A stretch of 64,000 nucleotides of DNA from Deltaproteobacteria bacterium (GTDB taxonomy: Bacteria > Desulfobacterota > DSM-4660 > Desulfatiglandales > Desulfatiglandaceae), in the NCBI GenBank assembly GCA_019309145.1, contig JAFDGR010000004.1, forward strand, positions 1 to 64,000, read 5' to 3'. A model generated the notes under the pieces. The model was not told where the DNA came from. It made no database searches and saw only the letters and a program-made list of their open reading frames with translations. Shown here piece after piece: positions 40,781-51,100 of the stretch (its first letter is position 1; every line of letters starts with the position of its first letter). The position numbers were made by a program, and so were the translations under genes.

Positions 40781-42454
40781 CTACTTGCTCCTCAGGTAGT
40801 CGTGTATGCCCAGGGCGGCACGCTTTCCCGCCGCGATGGCACGAATGGCAATATTCGGACCGGAGACCACGTCTCCGCCGGCAAACACGCCGGGGACATT
40901 GGTGGCCCCTGTGTCTTCATCTATCTCAAAGGTGTTCCAGCGTGTTATATCGAACCTATTGTCCTGGCCCAGGAAGTCCAGGTTTGTGGCCTGGCTGATG
41001 GCGGGCACAATGGTTTCCGCATCAATGACGTATTCCGAGCCTTCGATGGGTACAGGCCGTCTTCTTCCGGAGGCATCCGGTTCACCCAGTTCCATCTTGA
41101 TGCACTTCATGCCGGTCACCTTGCCGTCTTTCCCCAGGATTTCCACAGGCGCGGCAAGGTACTGGAGAATCACCCCTTCATGCTCGGCAGCATCGATTTC
41201 CCACGGGTTGGCGGGCATCTCCTTGCGGGTCCTTCGATAGAGGATGTAGACCTCATCAAACCCCATTCTCCAGCCGACCCGGGCAGAGTCAATGGCCGCG
41301 TTTCCTCCGCCGATGACAATGAGCTTGCCCTTGGCTTCCGGTGCTTCGCCCAGGGCCTGCTCCCGCAGGAAGGTCACGCAGTCTACAATACCCTTGCCTT
41401 CGTATTCGTCCTCTCCCGGAACCCGCAGCTTCAGTCCTTTGTGGCACCCTGCCCCGATAAAGACGGCGTCGTTGTTTTTCCTTAGGTCGTCGAAAGAAAC
41501 ATCCTTTCCCACGCGGGTATTGTACTTGATGTCGATGCCCATGTTGGCGATGAGGTCAACCTCGCGCTTCAGGAGTTCCTTTGGAAGGCGGTATTCAGGA
41601 ATACCCACCCAGAGATATCCTCCGGGTACCGGCAGGGCTTCATAGATCGTGATATTTTCGTAGCCTTCCCTTGCCAGGTCGTGCGCGCACGTCAGACCCG
41701 CGGGACCGGCACCGATAATGGCGATTTTTTCAGAATATTTCTTTTCTGGAGTATCGTAAACAGGTTCTATGCCTTCTTTGATCTCCGCATCGGCGGCGAA
41801 TCTCTTGAGGAAACAGATGCTGATGGGCTCATCAAGGTACTGCCGGTTGCAGGCGGTTTCGCAGGGGTGGGGACACACCCTCCCGATACTGCCGGGAAGA
41901 GGAAGCCGGTCCCTTATGGTGGCCAGTGATTCCAGGGGCTTGCCGTCCGCAATCTGCGCAACGTAAGTCCTGATATTCAGGTGGGCGGGGCAAGCCCGCT
42001 GGCACACGGGCTGGTCTTCCTTGAATATATTGTATTCCCCGGTCCCGGGATTGAAGTAATCCACCGCGGTCCTGAAACCGAACCCCTCGTTGAAATCATC
42101 AAACATGTTTACCGGGCAAACCCGTATACATGCCTTGCAGTCATTGCACTTGGAGTTATCCACGCGCAGGCTGTGTTTCAGGATGTGCGCCTGGACTTTT
42201 CCATCATCTTTTTTGATTTTCTTGAGGTCACTGTAAGGCAGGATCTTGACCTTGTCATGATTGCGCACCCTGTCCAGGGCCGGGTTTACAAAGGCCTTTT
42301 CCGGTTTCACAATCCGGTCCCTCGGTATTCTCTCCGCGCCCAGGGAGGGGAATTTTTCAACGAGGGTAACCTCTGCACCTGCCTCAGCTTTCTCAAGGGC
42401 GGCCTGGATCCCTTGCAGGCCGCCTCCGACGATCAACACATTCTTCTTTTCCAC
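40781..42454 (-). CDS. GltD-like FAD/NAD(P) oxidoreductase with ferredoxin domain
   Basis: CNDCKACIRVCPVNMF; CPHPCETACNR; IAIIGAGPAGLTCAHDLAREG; VIGGGNAAIDSARVGWRMG. Confidence 0.85.
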   Translation of the reverse strand: MEKKNVLIVGGGLQGIQAALEKAEAGAEVTLVEKFPSLGAERIPRDRIVKPEKAFVNPALDRVRNHDKVKILPYSDLKKIKKDDGKVQAHILKHSLRVDNSKCNDCKACIRVCPVNMFDDFNEGFGFRTAVDYFNPGTGEYNIFKEDQPVCQRACPAHLNIRTYVAQIADGKPLESLATIRDRLPLPGSIGRVCPHPCETACNRQYLDEPISICFLKRFAADAEIKEGIEPVYDTPEKKYSEKIAIIGAGPAGLTCAHDLAREGYENITIYEALPVPGGYLWVGIPEYRLPKELLKREVDLIANMGIDIKYNTRVGKDVSFDDLRKNNDAVFIGAGCHKGLKLRVPGEDEYEGKGIVDCVTFLREQALGEAPEAKGKLIVIGGGNAAIDSARVGWRMGFDEVYILYRRTRKEMPANPWEIDAAEHEGVILQYLAAPVEILGKDGKVTGMKCIKMELGEPDASGRRRPVPIEGSEYVIDAETIVPAISQATNLDFLGQDNRFDITRWNTFEIDEDTGATNVPGVFAGGDVVSGPNIAIRAIAAGKRAALGIHDYLRSK

Positions 42455-42458
42455 TTTG

Positions 42459-43241
42459 TTACACCTCTTGGGGAACTCGTTGAAACAGGGGTGACCGATC
42501 TGAAATCCCTTCCACCGCGACCATTCCTTTTCGTTTCAAAGCGGTGATGTAGCGGAAGACCCGCTCAGCCGGGATGGCCAGGGAAGCGGCCAGGTCTTTT
42601 ACTGATTGTGCCCCTTCTTTTAACGCGAGGAGGATCTCCTGCACCTCTGTCTCCTCAACAATAATCATGTCTATTGCACGGCTGAACTCGTGTTCGGTGA
42701 AAATCTCGCCGTACATGTTTCCGGTTGTGAGAAACGGGGTCCTTTTACCGATCACCCATCGGATTTTTTCCCCGGCGAGAACAGCCTCCGCCACCTCCAG
42801 CTTCTTGAAGATGTCTGGGGCATTCAGCCGGTCACCTCCCTGGCCGATGGGACCAAGTTCCCTGATGGTGGCATCAAATTCGGAGATAATCTCCACGAAG
42901 ACAGAAGCTTCACCGGATGAACACTGTCTGAATGCCAGGCGCTCTTCGTTGACACCGATATGCTTCAAGAGTTTTCTCGTCATGTTCATCCTGGCCTGGG
43001 CCTGGTAATTCCCACTAATATAATGGCAGTCTCCGAAATAGCAGCCGACCACCACCAGGCCGTCGAGCCCGTTTTTAAAGGCTTTGGCAATAAGAGCAGG
43101 ATCGAGCCGGCCCGTACACATGAGCCGCACTATCTTGATATCAGGGGTATACTGTAGTCTGGAAACTCCAGCTAGATCAGCAGCTGAGTATCCTCACCAG
43201 GTACAGCAAAAGGTCAGAATCTTGGGGACGAATTCAGCCAA
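42459..43241 (-). CDS. MvhD-like hydrogenase delta subunit, predicted selenoprotein, with C-terminal wHTH-like extension
   Basis: TTG start after AAAGGAGG; reads LAEFVPKILTFCCTW[U][32 protein letters not shown]; in-frame UGA at 43196-43194; frame continuous with the 43130 ORF; hairpin 43171-43159. Confidence 0.82.
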
Positions 43242-43340
43242 TGGAAACCTCCTTTAAGGTCTGTTGCGTGTCGATTGTTGTATGTTGCCCATTGCATCAT
43301 TACATTATTTACCTGATCGAACATTCGACTGCTCGACGAC

Positions 43341-45050
43341 TCAGCCGCCCAGGAACGCGTCGAGTTCGGCGGTTATCTGCTGGTCGGTAAAGGAATTAAT
43401 GGTCAGGGCATGCTGGTAGCAGGTGGCCGCGCATACGCCACATCCTTTACACGCCACATCAATAACATGCACTTTTCTGCCCTTCTCGGTCTGGTGTATT
43501 TCAAGGGCGCCGTACGGGCAGAGGGCCACGCAGAGGCCGCATCCCCTGCAGGCGTCTTCATTTGCCAGCACAGAGATAACCGGCTCCACCACCACTGAGC
43601 CCTTGGAGAGGGGGATGGAGGCACGGGAGGCCGCACCAAGTCCCTGGGCTATAGTCTCTCGGATATTTGCCGGGAAGTGAGCACTGCCACAGATAAAAAC
43701 ACCGTCCGTGGCAAAATCCAGGGGCCGCAACTTGACGTGCGCCTCCAGGAAGAAGCCGTTGTCATCTATCGGGACCCTGAGAAGTTGCGAGGTCTCGTGT
43801 GCGTCCTCATTGGAAACCAGGGGGGTGGAGAGCACCACCAGGTCAGCAGGGAGATCCATATCCCTTCCAAGCAGGGCATGGTGCACCTTGACGCCTTCAG
43901 GGCCCACTTCCGGCGGGTTCGCAGGATCGTAATTGATGTAGCGGACGCCCTTGGCCTTTGAATCCCGGAACATCTCCTCATTTTCAACGCCGTACATCTG
44001 CATGTCGCGGTAGAGAATAGAAACCCGTGCATCGGGAAGGGCATCCCGGATGAGCATGGCATTTTTCACCGCGGTCTGGCAGCATATCCTGGAACAGTAA
44101 GGTCTTTCTTCATTCCGGCTGCCAACGCACTGGATCATCACGACGTTTTTTATCTTGGAGTCCAGGCCCTTCTTGAGGAGACTCTCAAGTTCGATTTGCG
44201 TGATGACCCTCTTTCCGTCGTAACCGTACATGCCCGTGGGGACAAACGGGGTGGCGCCGGTGGCAACCACGATGACGCCGATGTCTATATTCTTTACGCC
44301 CGTCGCGGTCTCAACATCCACCTTGTATTTCCCGATAAAGCCGTCCACGTGTTTTATGTTGGCCTTGGTGAAGACGGTGATTTTGGAATGATCGTTCACA
44401 GCCTTAATCTTTTCAAGGGCAAATGCTTCCGCGCTGTTCATGCCGGGTCCCAGCTTGTGGAGATTGTTGAGCATGCCTCCGAGGTTTTCCTCTTTCTCTA
44501 CTAGCACGACTTCATAGCCACGGTTCCCAAGGGCCAGGGCCGCAGTCATACCGGCAATCCCTCCTCCAATCACCAGCCCGCGGGGACAGACTTCCGACAT
44601 AATGGGTTCCTTGGGTTCCAGCAGGGCCGCCTTGGCAACCCCCATGCGTATGAGGTCCTTGGCCTTGGCGGTGCCCGCCTCTTTTTGGTGCATGTGTACC
44701 CAGGAGCACTGGTCCCTGATATTGGCCATTTCAAAGAGGTAGGGATTCATGCCCGCTTCCGCACAGGAACTCCGGAAAAGGGGTTCATGTGTCCTGGGCG
44801 TACAGGATGCCACGACCACCCGGTTGAGATTCTGCTCCTTGATTCCTTTTTTTATTTCATTGATTCCCGTCTCGGAGCAGGTGTAAAGGTTCCTCTGCAC
44901 GAAAGTCACATGGGGCAGGGTCTTGGCGAACTCCTCAAGTTCCTCCATCTCCAGATACCCGGCAATATTGGACCCGCAGTGGCAGATGAATACCCCAATC
45001 CTGATGTCTTGATCATTGTTCTCAGGCAACGGCTTTCTCCTTTTCTCCAT
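43341..45050 (-). CDS. HdrA-like flavoprotein (C-terminal-half type)
   Basis: [52 protein letters not shown] / CKGCGVCAATC. Confidence 0.85.
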   Translation of the reverse strand: MEKRRKPLPENNDQDIRIGVFICHCGSNIAGYLEMEELEEFAKTLPHVTFVQRNLYTCSETGINEIKKGIKEQNLNRVVVASCTPRTHEPLFRSSCAEAGMNPYLFEMANIRDQCSWVHMHQKEAGTAKAKDLIRMGVAKAALLEPKEPIMSEVCPRGLVIGGGIAGMTAALALGNRGYEVVLVEKEENLGGMLNNLHKLGPGMNSAEAFALEKIKAVNDHSKITVFTKANIKHVDGFIGKYKVDVETATGVKNIDIGVIVVATGATPFVPTGMYGYDGKRVITQIELESLLKKGLDSKIKNVVMIQCVGSRNEERPYCSRICCQTAVKNAMLIRDALPDARVSILYRDMQMYGVENEEMFRDSKAKGVRYINYDPANPPEVGPEGVKVHHALLGRDMDLPADLVVLSTPLVSNEDAHETSQLLRVPIDDNGFFLEAHVKLRPLDFATDGVFICGSAHFPANIRETIAQGLGAASRASIPLSKGSVVVEPVISVLANEDACRGCGLCVALCPYGALEIHQTEKGRKVHVIDVACKGCGVCAATCYQHALTINSFTDQQITAELDAFLGG

Positions 45051-46560
45051 TCTCTTGAAAGGCGGTTTCAGCGGCACGCTCCGCGGCGCTCGAGGCCTGT
45101 GCTACGGATTCAGGAACATCCATGGGTGATTCCGCGCACCCGCACACGAAGACGCCTGGAGTCGTGGTATCCACCGGGGAAAGGGGGCTTGTCTTGACAA
45201 ACTGGTAGTCATCAAGCTCGAAACCCACAACCCTGGAAAGCTCGACGATACCCTTGGACGGCGCACAGGCAGTGGCCAGGATCACCATTTCAAACTCCTC
45301 GGCCTTCACTTTCCTCTCCCGTGTGTCTTCGTAAACGACCACCGGGTTATGATTGGGTCCCTCGGTAATTTCAGCCACCCTTCCGCGAACATACGTGATC
45401 CCCGATTGATTGCCGCCCCGGATCTTATACTCTTCGAAACCCTTTCCAACGGCACGGATATCCATCCCGAAGATAGTGGACGTGGTTTCCGGTTCGTGCT
45501 CGTTGGCAATGATCGCCTCCTTGATGGAGTGCATACAGCAGTACCCGGAGCAGAAGGGATAAAATCGAAAGTCCCGTGAGCCCACGCACTGGATAAAGGC
45601 AAGCTTTTTCGCCGGGGCAAAGGACTCCGCCTTTTTCTTCATGTCTTCCAGGGGTTCCACGATGGCCAGGTAAGCCTCGTATTTCTCAGCCCATTTCTTG
45701 TGGTCTTCATCATCGTATTCACCGGACTGAAATTTTCCGTAGAAGGTCTTTGAATCCTCGCCATGCTTTTCTTCGTACCGGGCCAGGGCCTTGGTGGATT
45801 TCTTTGCCTTCTTTTCCAATGCCTGGATTTCCGCTTCAACAGCCAGGTCTGAGGGCCTGTCCACGTGCCCGCCGGTCGGACCGCTGGCACTCAGGAGCCG
45901 TTCAAACTGGATAGCGGTCACCACATTGGGTATTTCCTGGAATCGGTATTCCGGGATCCGTGACGGGTCAAAGACATCGTATCCTATGGCCACAATAATG
46001 GAGGCAACGTCCAGCTCCAGGATCTGATCTTTCTGGTCAAAGTTGATGGCGTCAGCCTGGCAGGTCTTTGCGCAGATGCCGCATTTCTTGCCGTTTAACT
46101 GGCGGCAGTAGTCCGGATCAATCGTCCGGGTGGACGGGATTCCCTGGGCAAACAGGGGATAGATGGCTTTCCTTGTGCCCAATCCTTCCTCGTAGGCATC
46201 GGGAACGATTGTCGGACATGTCTCACTGCAGGCGCCGCACCCGGTGCACTTGTCCTCTTCAACATACCGTGCTTTCTTGCGTACCGTGACTTTGAAGTCG
46301 CCTGCCGCTCCCTCTACCTTTTCCACCTCGCTGTACGTCAGGAGATTTATGTTGGGATGTCGACCGACATCCAGCATCTTCGGCGAGAGTATTCAGATGG
46401 CACAATCGTTGGTGGGAAACGTCTTGTCCAACTGGGCCATCTTGCCGCCGATACTGGGGAGCTTTTCCACCAGGTGTACCTTGATCCCCATATCGGCGAG
46501 GTCAAGGGATGATTGCATCCCGGCGATTCCACCGCCAATCACGAGTATGTCCTTGCTCAC
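45022..46560 (-). CDS. hdrA: HdrA-like flavoprotein (N-terminal-half type), predicted selenoprotein
   Basis: [28 protein letters not shown][U][27 protein letters not shown] at 46395-46393; GTG start 46560 after gcggagg (46599 ATG alternative); hairpin 46372-46355 with GGUC loop. Confidence 0.85.
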
Positions 46561-46602
46561 AATGTTTTCCTCCGCTTTATGAATACCGAACCGGGGCATG
46601 CC

Positions 46603-47721
46603 TTATTTCATACGTTCCGCCACCAGGTCATACAGATCGTCAATTTCCATTTTTAGGTCAAAGGCCGATTTTGCACACCGGAAGTGGATCTGGCACTTGG
46701 GGCATGCCGTGATAAGGGTTCCCGCACCGGTGCCGCCCGCTTCGTTCAACCGCTGAATCTGGATTTCTTTGGAACAACTGGAGCAATTCATCCAGCCGCT
46801 GGTTCCGCAGCAGACCGCGTTTTCACGGGAGCGGGGCATTTCGACCAGTTCAACGCCGGGCAGGGCTTTCAAGATATCCCGGGGGGCATCGTAGATGCCG
46901 CTGAGCCGCCCCAGCCTGCACGGATCGTGATAGGTCACCTTTTTTTCCGATTCCTCGAACTCCACGGCCCCCTCCTGGATTTTTTCTGAAAGAAAGTCCA
47001 GGATATGGACCGGTTCGAATCCAAGCTCACCGAAATACTCGGGATAAATGTTTTTGAAGGTGTAGTACCCTTCCGGGCAACTGAAAACAACCCGTTTCGC
47101 GCCTGTATTCCTGATAATATCGATGTTCAATTGGGCCAGCTTTTTGAAGGTTTCTTCATCGCCGTTCCAGAGGGCGTCGTGGCCGCAGCATCGTTCATCA
47201 TTGCTCACCACCGGTTCAATACCGCACCCGTTCAGAATCTTCAGAACGTTCCGGGCGTTCTGGACGGAGCCTGCATCAATATCCCTGAAAATAACGTCGA
47301 AGTAAGGCCTGCACCCCACGAAGTAGAAGATATCTCCTTTTTCAACCGTCTTTCCGTCCTCGATCCAGAACGTCCTCTGCTGCGTGATGTCCTTGGTCTG
47401 GATGGCCCAGATACTGTGGAGCATCCCGTTGTGGGTTTGCATGCCGTCAAGTCCTGCGGCACGGGCCTCCCCTCTGATAAGGCGGATGAATTCCGGGAAG
47501 TTAATGTTGGCAGGGCACCGCACGCTGCACTGGGCACAGGTCAGGCAGTTCCAGATGGTGTCATCGGAGACCTCTTCCAGGCCGTAAAGCGACCGTTCGA
47601 TAATCTGCCTTGGCGAAAAATCAGGAAAGACCCTTGCCACGGGACAGCTCCCGGTGCAAACACCGCAGTCAAGACAGTAATAGGTCTGGGTCATATCAAT
47701 CAATTCAGGAATAGCAGTCAT
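46603..47721 (-). CDS. HdrD-like (HdrC+HdrB) iron-sulfur protein with CCG domains
   Basis: CLDCGVCTGSCPV / CLTCAQCSVRCP; HDPCRLGRLSGIY..VCCGTSGW..ITACPKC. Confidence 0.85.
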   Translation of the reverse strand: MTAIPELIDMTQTYYCLDCGVCTGSCPVARVFPDFSPRQIIERSLYGLEEVSDDTIWNCLTCAQCSVRCPANINFPEFIRLIRGEARAAGLDGMQTHNGMLHSIWAIQTKDITQQRTFWIEDGKTVEKGDIFYFVGCRPYFDVIFRDIDAGSVQNARNVLKILNGCGIEPVVSNDERCCGHDALWNGDEETFKKLAQLNIDIIRNTGAKRVVFSCPEGYYTFKNIYPEYFGELGFEPVHILDFLSEKIQEGAVEFEESEKKVTYHDPCRLGRLSGIYDAPRDILKALPGVELVEMPRSRENAVCCGTSGWMNCSSCSKEIQIQRLNEAGGTGAGTLITACPKCQIHFRCAKSAFDLKMEIDDLYDLVAERMK

Positions 47722-47747
47722 TACAAACCTCGAAATGTCGGCGTTTC

Positions 47748-48167
47748 TCAGGCCGCCTGTCTCAGGGTGGACGGTCCAAGAGCCTTGATTTTTTCAGTAA
47801 AAGAGGTGGCCAGTTCCGCGAAACGTGTCCCTTCAGCGGAGGAAACCCACTCCAGGCTCAGCCTGTCCAGGTTAATGCCGAGAACCTTTACCAGTTCCTG
47901 GGTCATTTGAAACATCCTTTCGGCCTTTACATTACCGTCCAGGTAATGACAATCGCCGATGTGTCACCCGGCCACCATCACGCCGTCGGCCCCCATTTGA
48001 AAGGCCTTGAGGATGAAGTTGGGATTCACGCGGCCGGAGCACATGACCCGGATGAGTTCCACATTGGGTGGATACTGAAACCGGCTCACGCCTGCCAGGT
48101 CGGCTGCTGAATACGCGCACCAGTTGCAGGCGAATATAACAATCTTGGGACTGAATTCTTCTCCCAT
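47748..48167 (-). CDS. MvhD-like hydrogenase delta subunit, predicted selenoprotein
   Basis: [58 protein letters not shown][U][25 protein letters not shown] at 47966-47964; hairpin 47948-47930. Confidence 0.85.
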
Positions 48168-48185
48168 ATCGACTCCTTCCTTTCC

Positions 48186-51100
48186 CTAGCCCGAGAATGC
48201 AGCTTCTACCATGGTAAGTATTTCCTGGTCATCAAAATGAAAAACCGATGCCGCGCCGGTGGGGCAGGCGACGGCGCAGGCCCCGCACCCCTTGCAGAGC
48301 GCCTCGTGCACAAAAGCCACTGTTTTCCCCGCTTCCTTTTCCTGCAAAACCACCGCATTGTACGGACAGACCTCCACGCATTTCCCACATCCCCTGCAGA
48401 GGATTTCATTCACATGAGAAACAACGCCTTCAGCTGTAATCTCATCCTGCGCGAGTGCTACAGAAGCCCTGGAGGCCGCGGCCTTGGCCTGGGCGATACT
48501 CTCTTCAATAGGTTTTGGGTAATGGGCCATGCCGGCAAGGAAGATCCCGTCCGTCGCAAAATCAACCGGGCGCAGCTTGGCGTGTGCTTCCATGAAAAAT
48601 CCATCCTCGTTCAGGGGGAGCTTGTACATTTGCGCAAGGGATTCATTGTCCCGGGGCACGATGGCGGCCGCGAGGACCAGGAGGTCTGCGCCAATCTTCA
48701 TATCCCGTCCAAGGATATGATCCCTGGCTGTCACGAAGATGTTTTCACCTTCCTTTTCCACCTTCGGTTTTTCATCAAATGAGTAGCGAATAAAGATAAC
48801 ACCCTGTTTCCTGGCTTCCCGGTACAGGGCCTCACGTTCCCCATATGTCCGAATGTCCCGGTAGAGGACATAGATATCCATGTCAGGGTTCAATTCCTTG
48901 AGTTCGAGGGCGGACTTCATGGTATGGGTACAGCAAACCTTGGAACAATAAGGCCTGTCCGGTTCTCTGGACCCGACGCACTGGATGAAGACGGCAGATC
49001 CCGCTCCTTTGACAGCCGGATCGCCCCGCCTGAGGGCATCGTCCAGGCCAAGATGTGTCATAATTCTGTTATCCTGGCCGAAGAGGTACTCGGTAGGCTG
49101 GTATTCTTCAGCGCCCACAGCAACCACTATGGCCCCATGCTCAATGGTTTTCTCGGAACCGTTGTGTGAAATGGTTGTTTCGAAGTTGCCTACAAAGCCA
49201 CTTGCCTCTTTCACCGTCCCACCGGTATAGACATCGATCCGGGGGTGATTTGTTACTGCTTCCACCATCTCCTTTATGTTGGCCGCAATATCTTCACCAC
49301 GCCAGGTTTGCAAGAGCCTGCGGGCGTTGCCCCCCAGTTCGTCAGATTGTTCCACCAGATGGGTGTGAAATCCCTGGTCGGCAAGGCCCAGGGCCGCGGT
49401 CATGCCTGAAATACCTCCGCCAATTACCAGGGCGTCGTGATTGACCGGGATAGAAGGCTGGGGAAGGGGCTGGATCAAATTGGCCCGTGCTATGGCCATC
49501 CGCACAAGGTCCTTTGCCTTTTCGGTAGCTTTCTCCTTTTCCTTGGAATGGACCCAGGAGCACTGGTTCCGGATGTTGGCCATTTCAAAGAGGTACTTGT
49601 TCAGGCCCGCATCCCGCAGTGTCTCCTGGAACAGGGGTTCGTGGGTCCGGGGAGTGCAGGCGGCCACCACGACCCGTGTCAGGTTTTCCCGTTTGATTGC
49701 CTCTTTCATCCTGTCCTGGGTGTCCTGGGAGCAGGTAAAGAGGTTTTCTTCCACGTACGTAACACCCGGCAGGCCTCTCGCGTATTCCGCGACGCCGGGG
49801 ACATCCACGATTCCGCCGATATTGGTCCCGCAATTGCACACAAAGACACCGATACGGGCTCCTTCTTCCGCCACATCTATTTCTTCGGGATAGGTCTTCG
49901 TCTTGACCATGCTGCCCCTTGCTTCTGACAACTCGGCCCCTGCATCACAGGCGGCAGCACTTGCTTCCATAACTGAATAAGGAATATCTTTCGGCTCCTG
50001 AAAGGCGCCGCAGACGTATATGCCCTCCCGGGATGTTTCCACGGGGTTGAACACACTGGTCTGGACAAAGGAATCCTCATCCATTTCGATCTCCAGGCGT
50101 TGAGCCATATCCAGGAGTTCTTGTGGTGTTTCAAGGCCAACTGAAAGGACGATCATGTTAAAGGTTTCGGTCTGCATATCACCGTTTTCATCGGCATAGC
50201 GGATGATGAGATCATGGGTTTCAGGATTCTCACCGATACTATGAATCCTGGAGCGAATGAACCGGACTCCCTGCTCTTCTTTCGCGCGGTCATAGTATCG
50301 CTCAAAATCTTTGCCGTAGGTCCTCATATCCATAAAGAATATGGCTGTGTCCACGTCATGATCCGCATGTTCTTTGGCAACCACGGCCTCTTTTATGGCA
50401 TACATACAGCAGACCGATGAACAATACGCATGATCACAGGTGTTTATATCCCGAGAACCCACACACTGGAAAAAGGCGATTTTCTGGGGTTCCTTTTGAT
50501 CGGAGGGTCTCTTGAGATGCCCCATGTAAGGGCCGGTCGCACTCAGAATTCGCTCGAATTCCATGCTCGTGACCACATTGAGGTAATGTCCATACTGGTA
50601 CGTCTCGTACCTGCCTGGGTCAAAGGGCTCAAACCCGGGTGCCAGGATAACAGAGCCCACATTGATAGAGAGGACTTCCTCTTTTTGGGCGTGTGTCTCC
50701 AGGGTAACTGCCTGGGCCTTGCAGGCCTTTACGCACTCGTAACATTCGCAGCAACCGCCGCAATTGAGGCACCGGGCTGCTTCCTTTTTCCCGGTCTCCT
50801 CGTCCACGAGAAGGTTGACTTCTTTGAACCCTGAAAATCTTTCCTCCACCGGCAAAGTAGGCACTTTCATGCGGTGCATGGTCGGTTCATCGTCGGGAAT
50901 TTCCAACCAATTCGTCCCCACCGGGGGCTCTTCCTGCCATTCTGAGGGGAGTTCTTCACCTTGGAGATACTTGGCCATGTATCTGGCGGCCCTTTTCCCT
51001 CCATCCACCGCTTCAATGACCGTGGCAGGACCGGTTATCGCATCACCGGCCGCAAAGATTCCCGGTATATTTGTCTGCAGGGTCTCCGGGTTTACTTTCA

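Noticed and set aside
40169-41485. 438-aa plus-strand ORF
   Set aside because: Antisense to the well-supported GltD-like and Fe-S genes; composition looks like a shadow ORF of a GC-rich coding strand.
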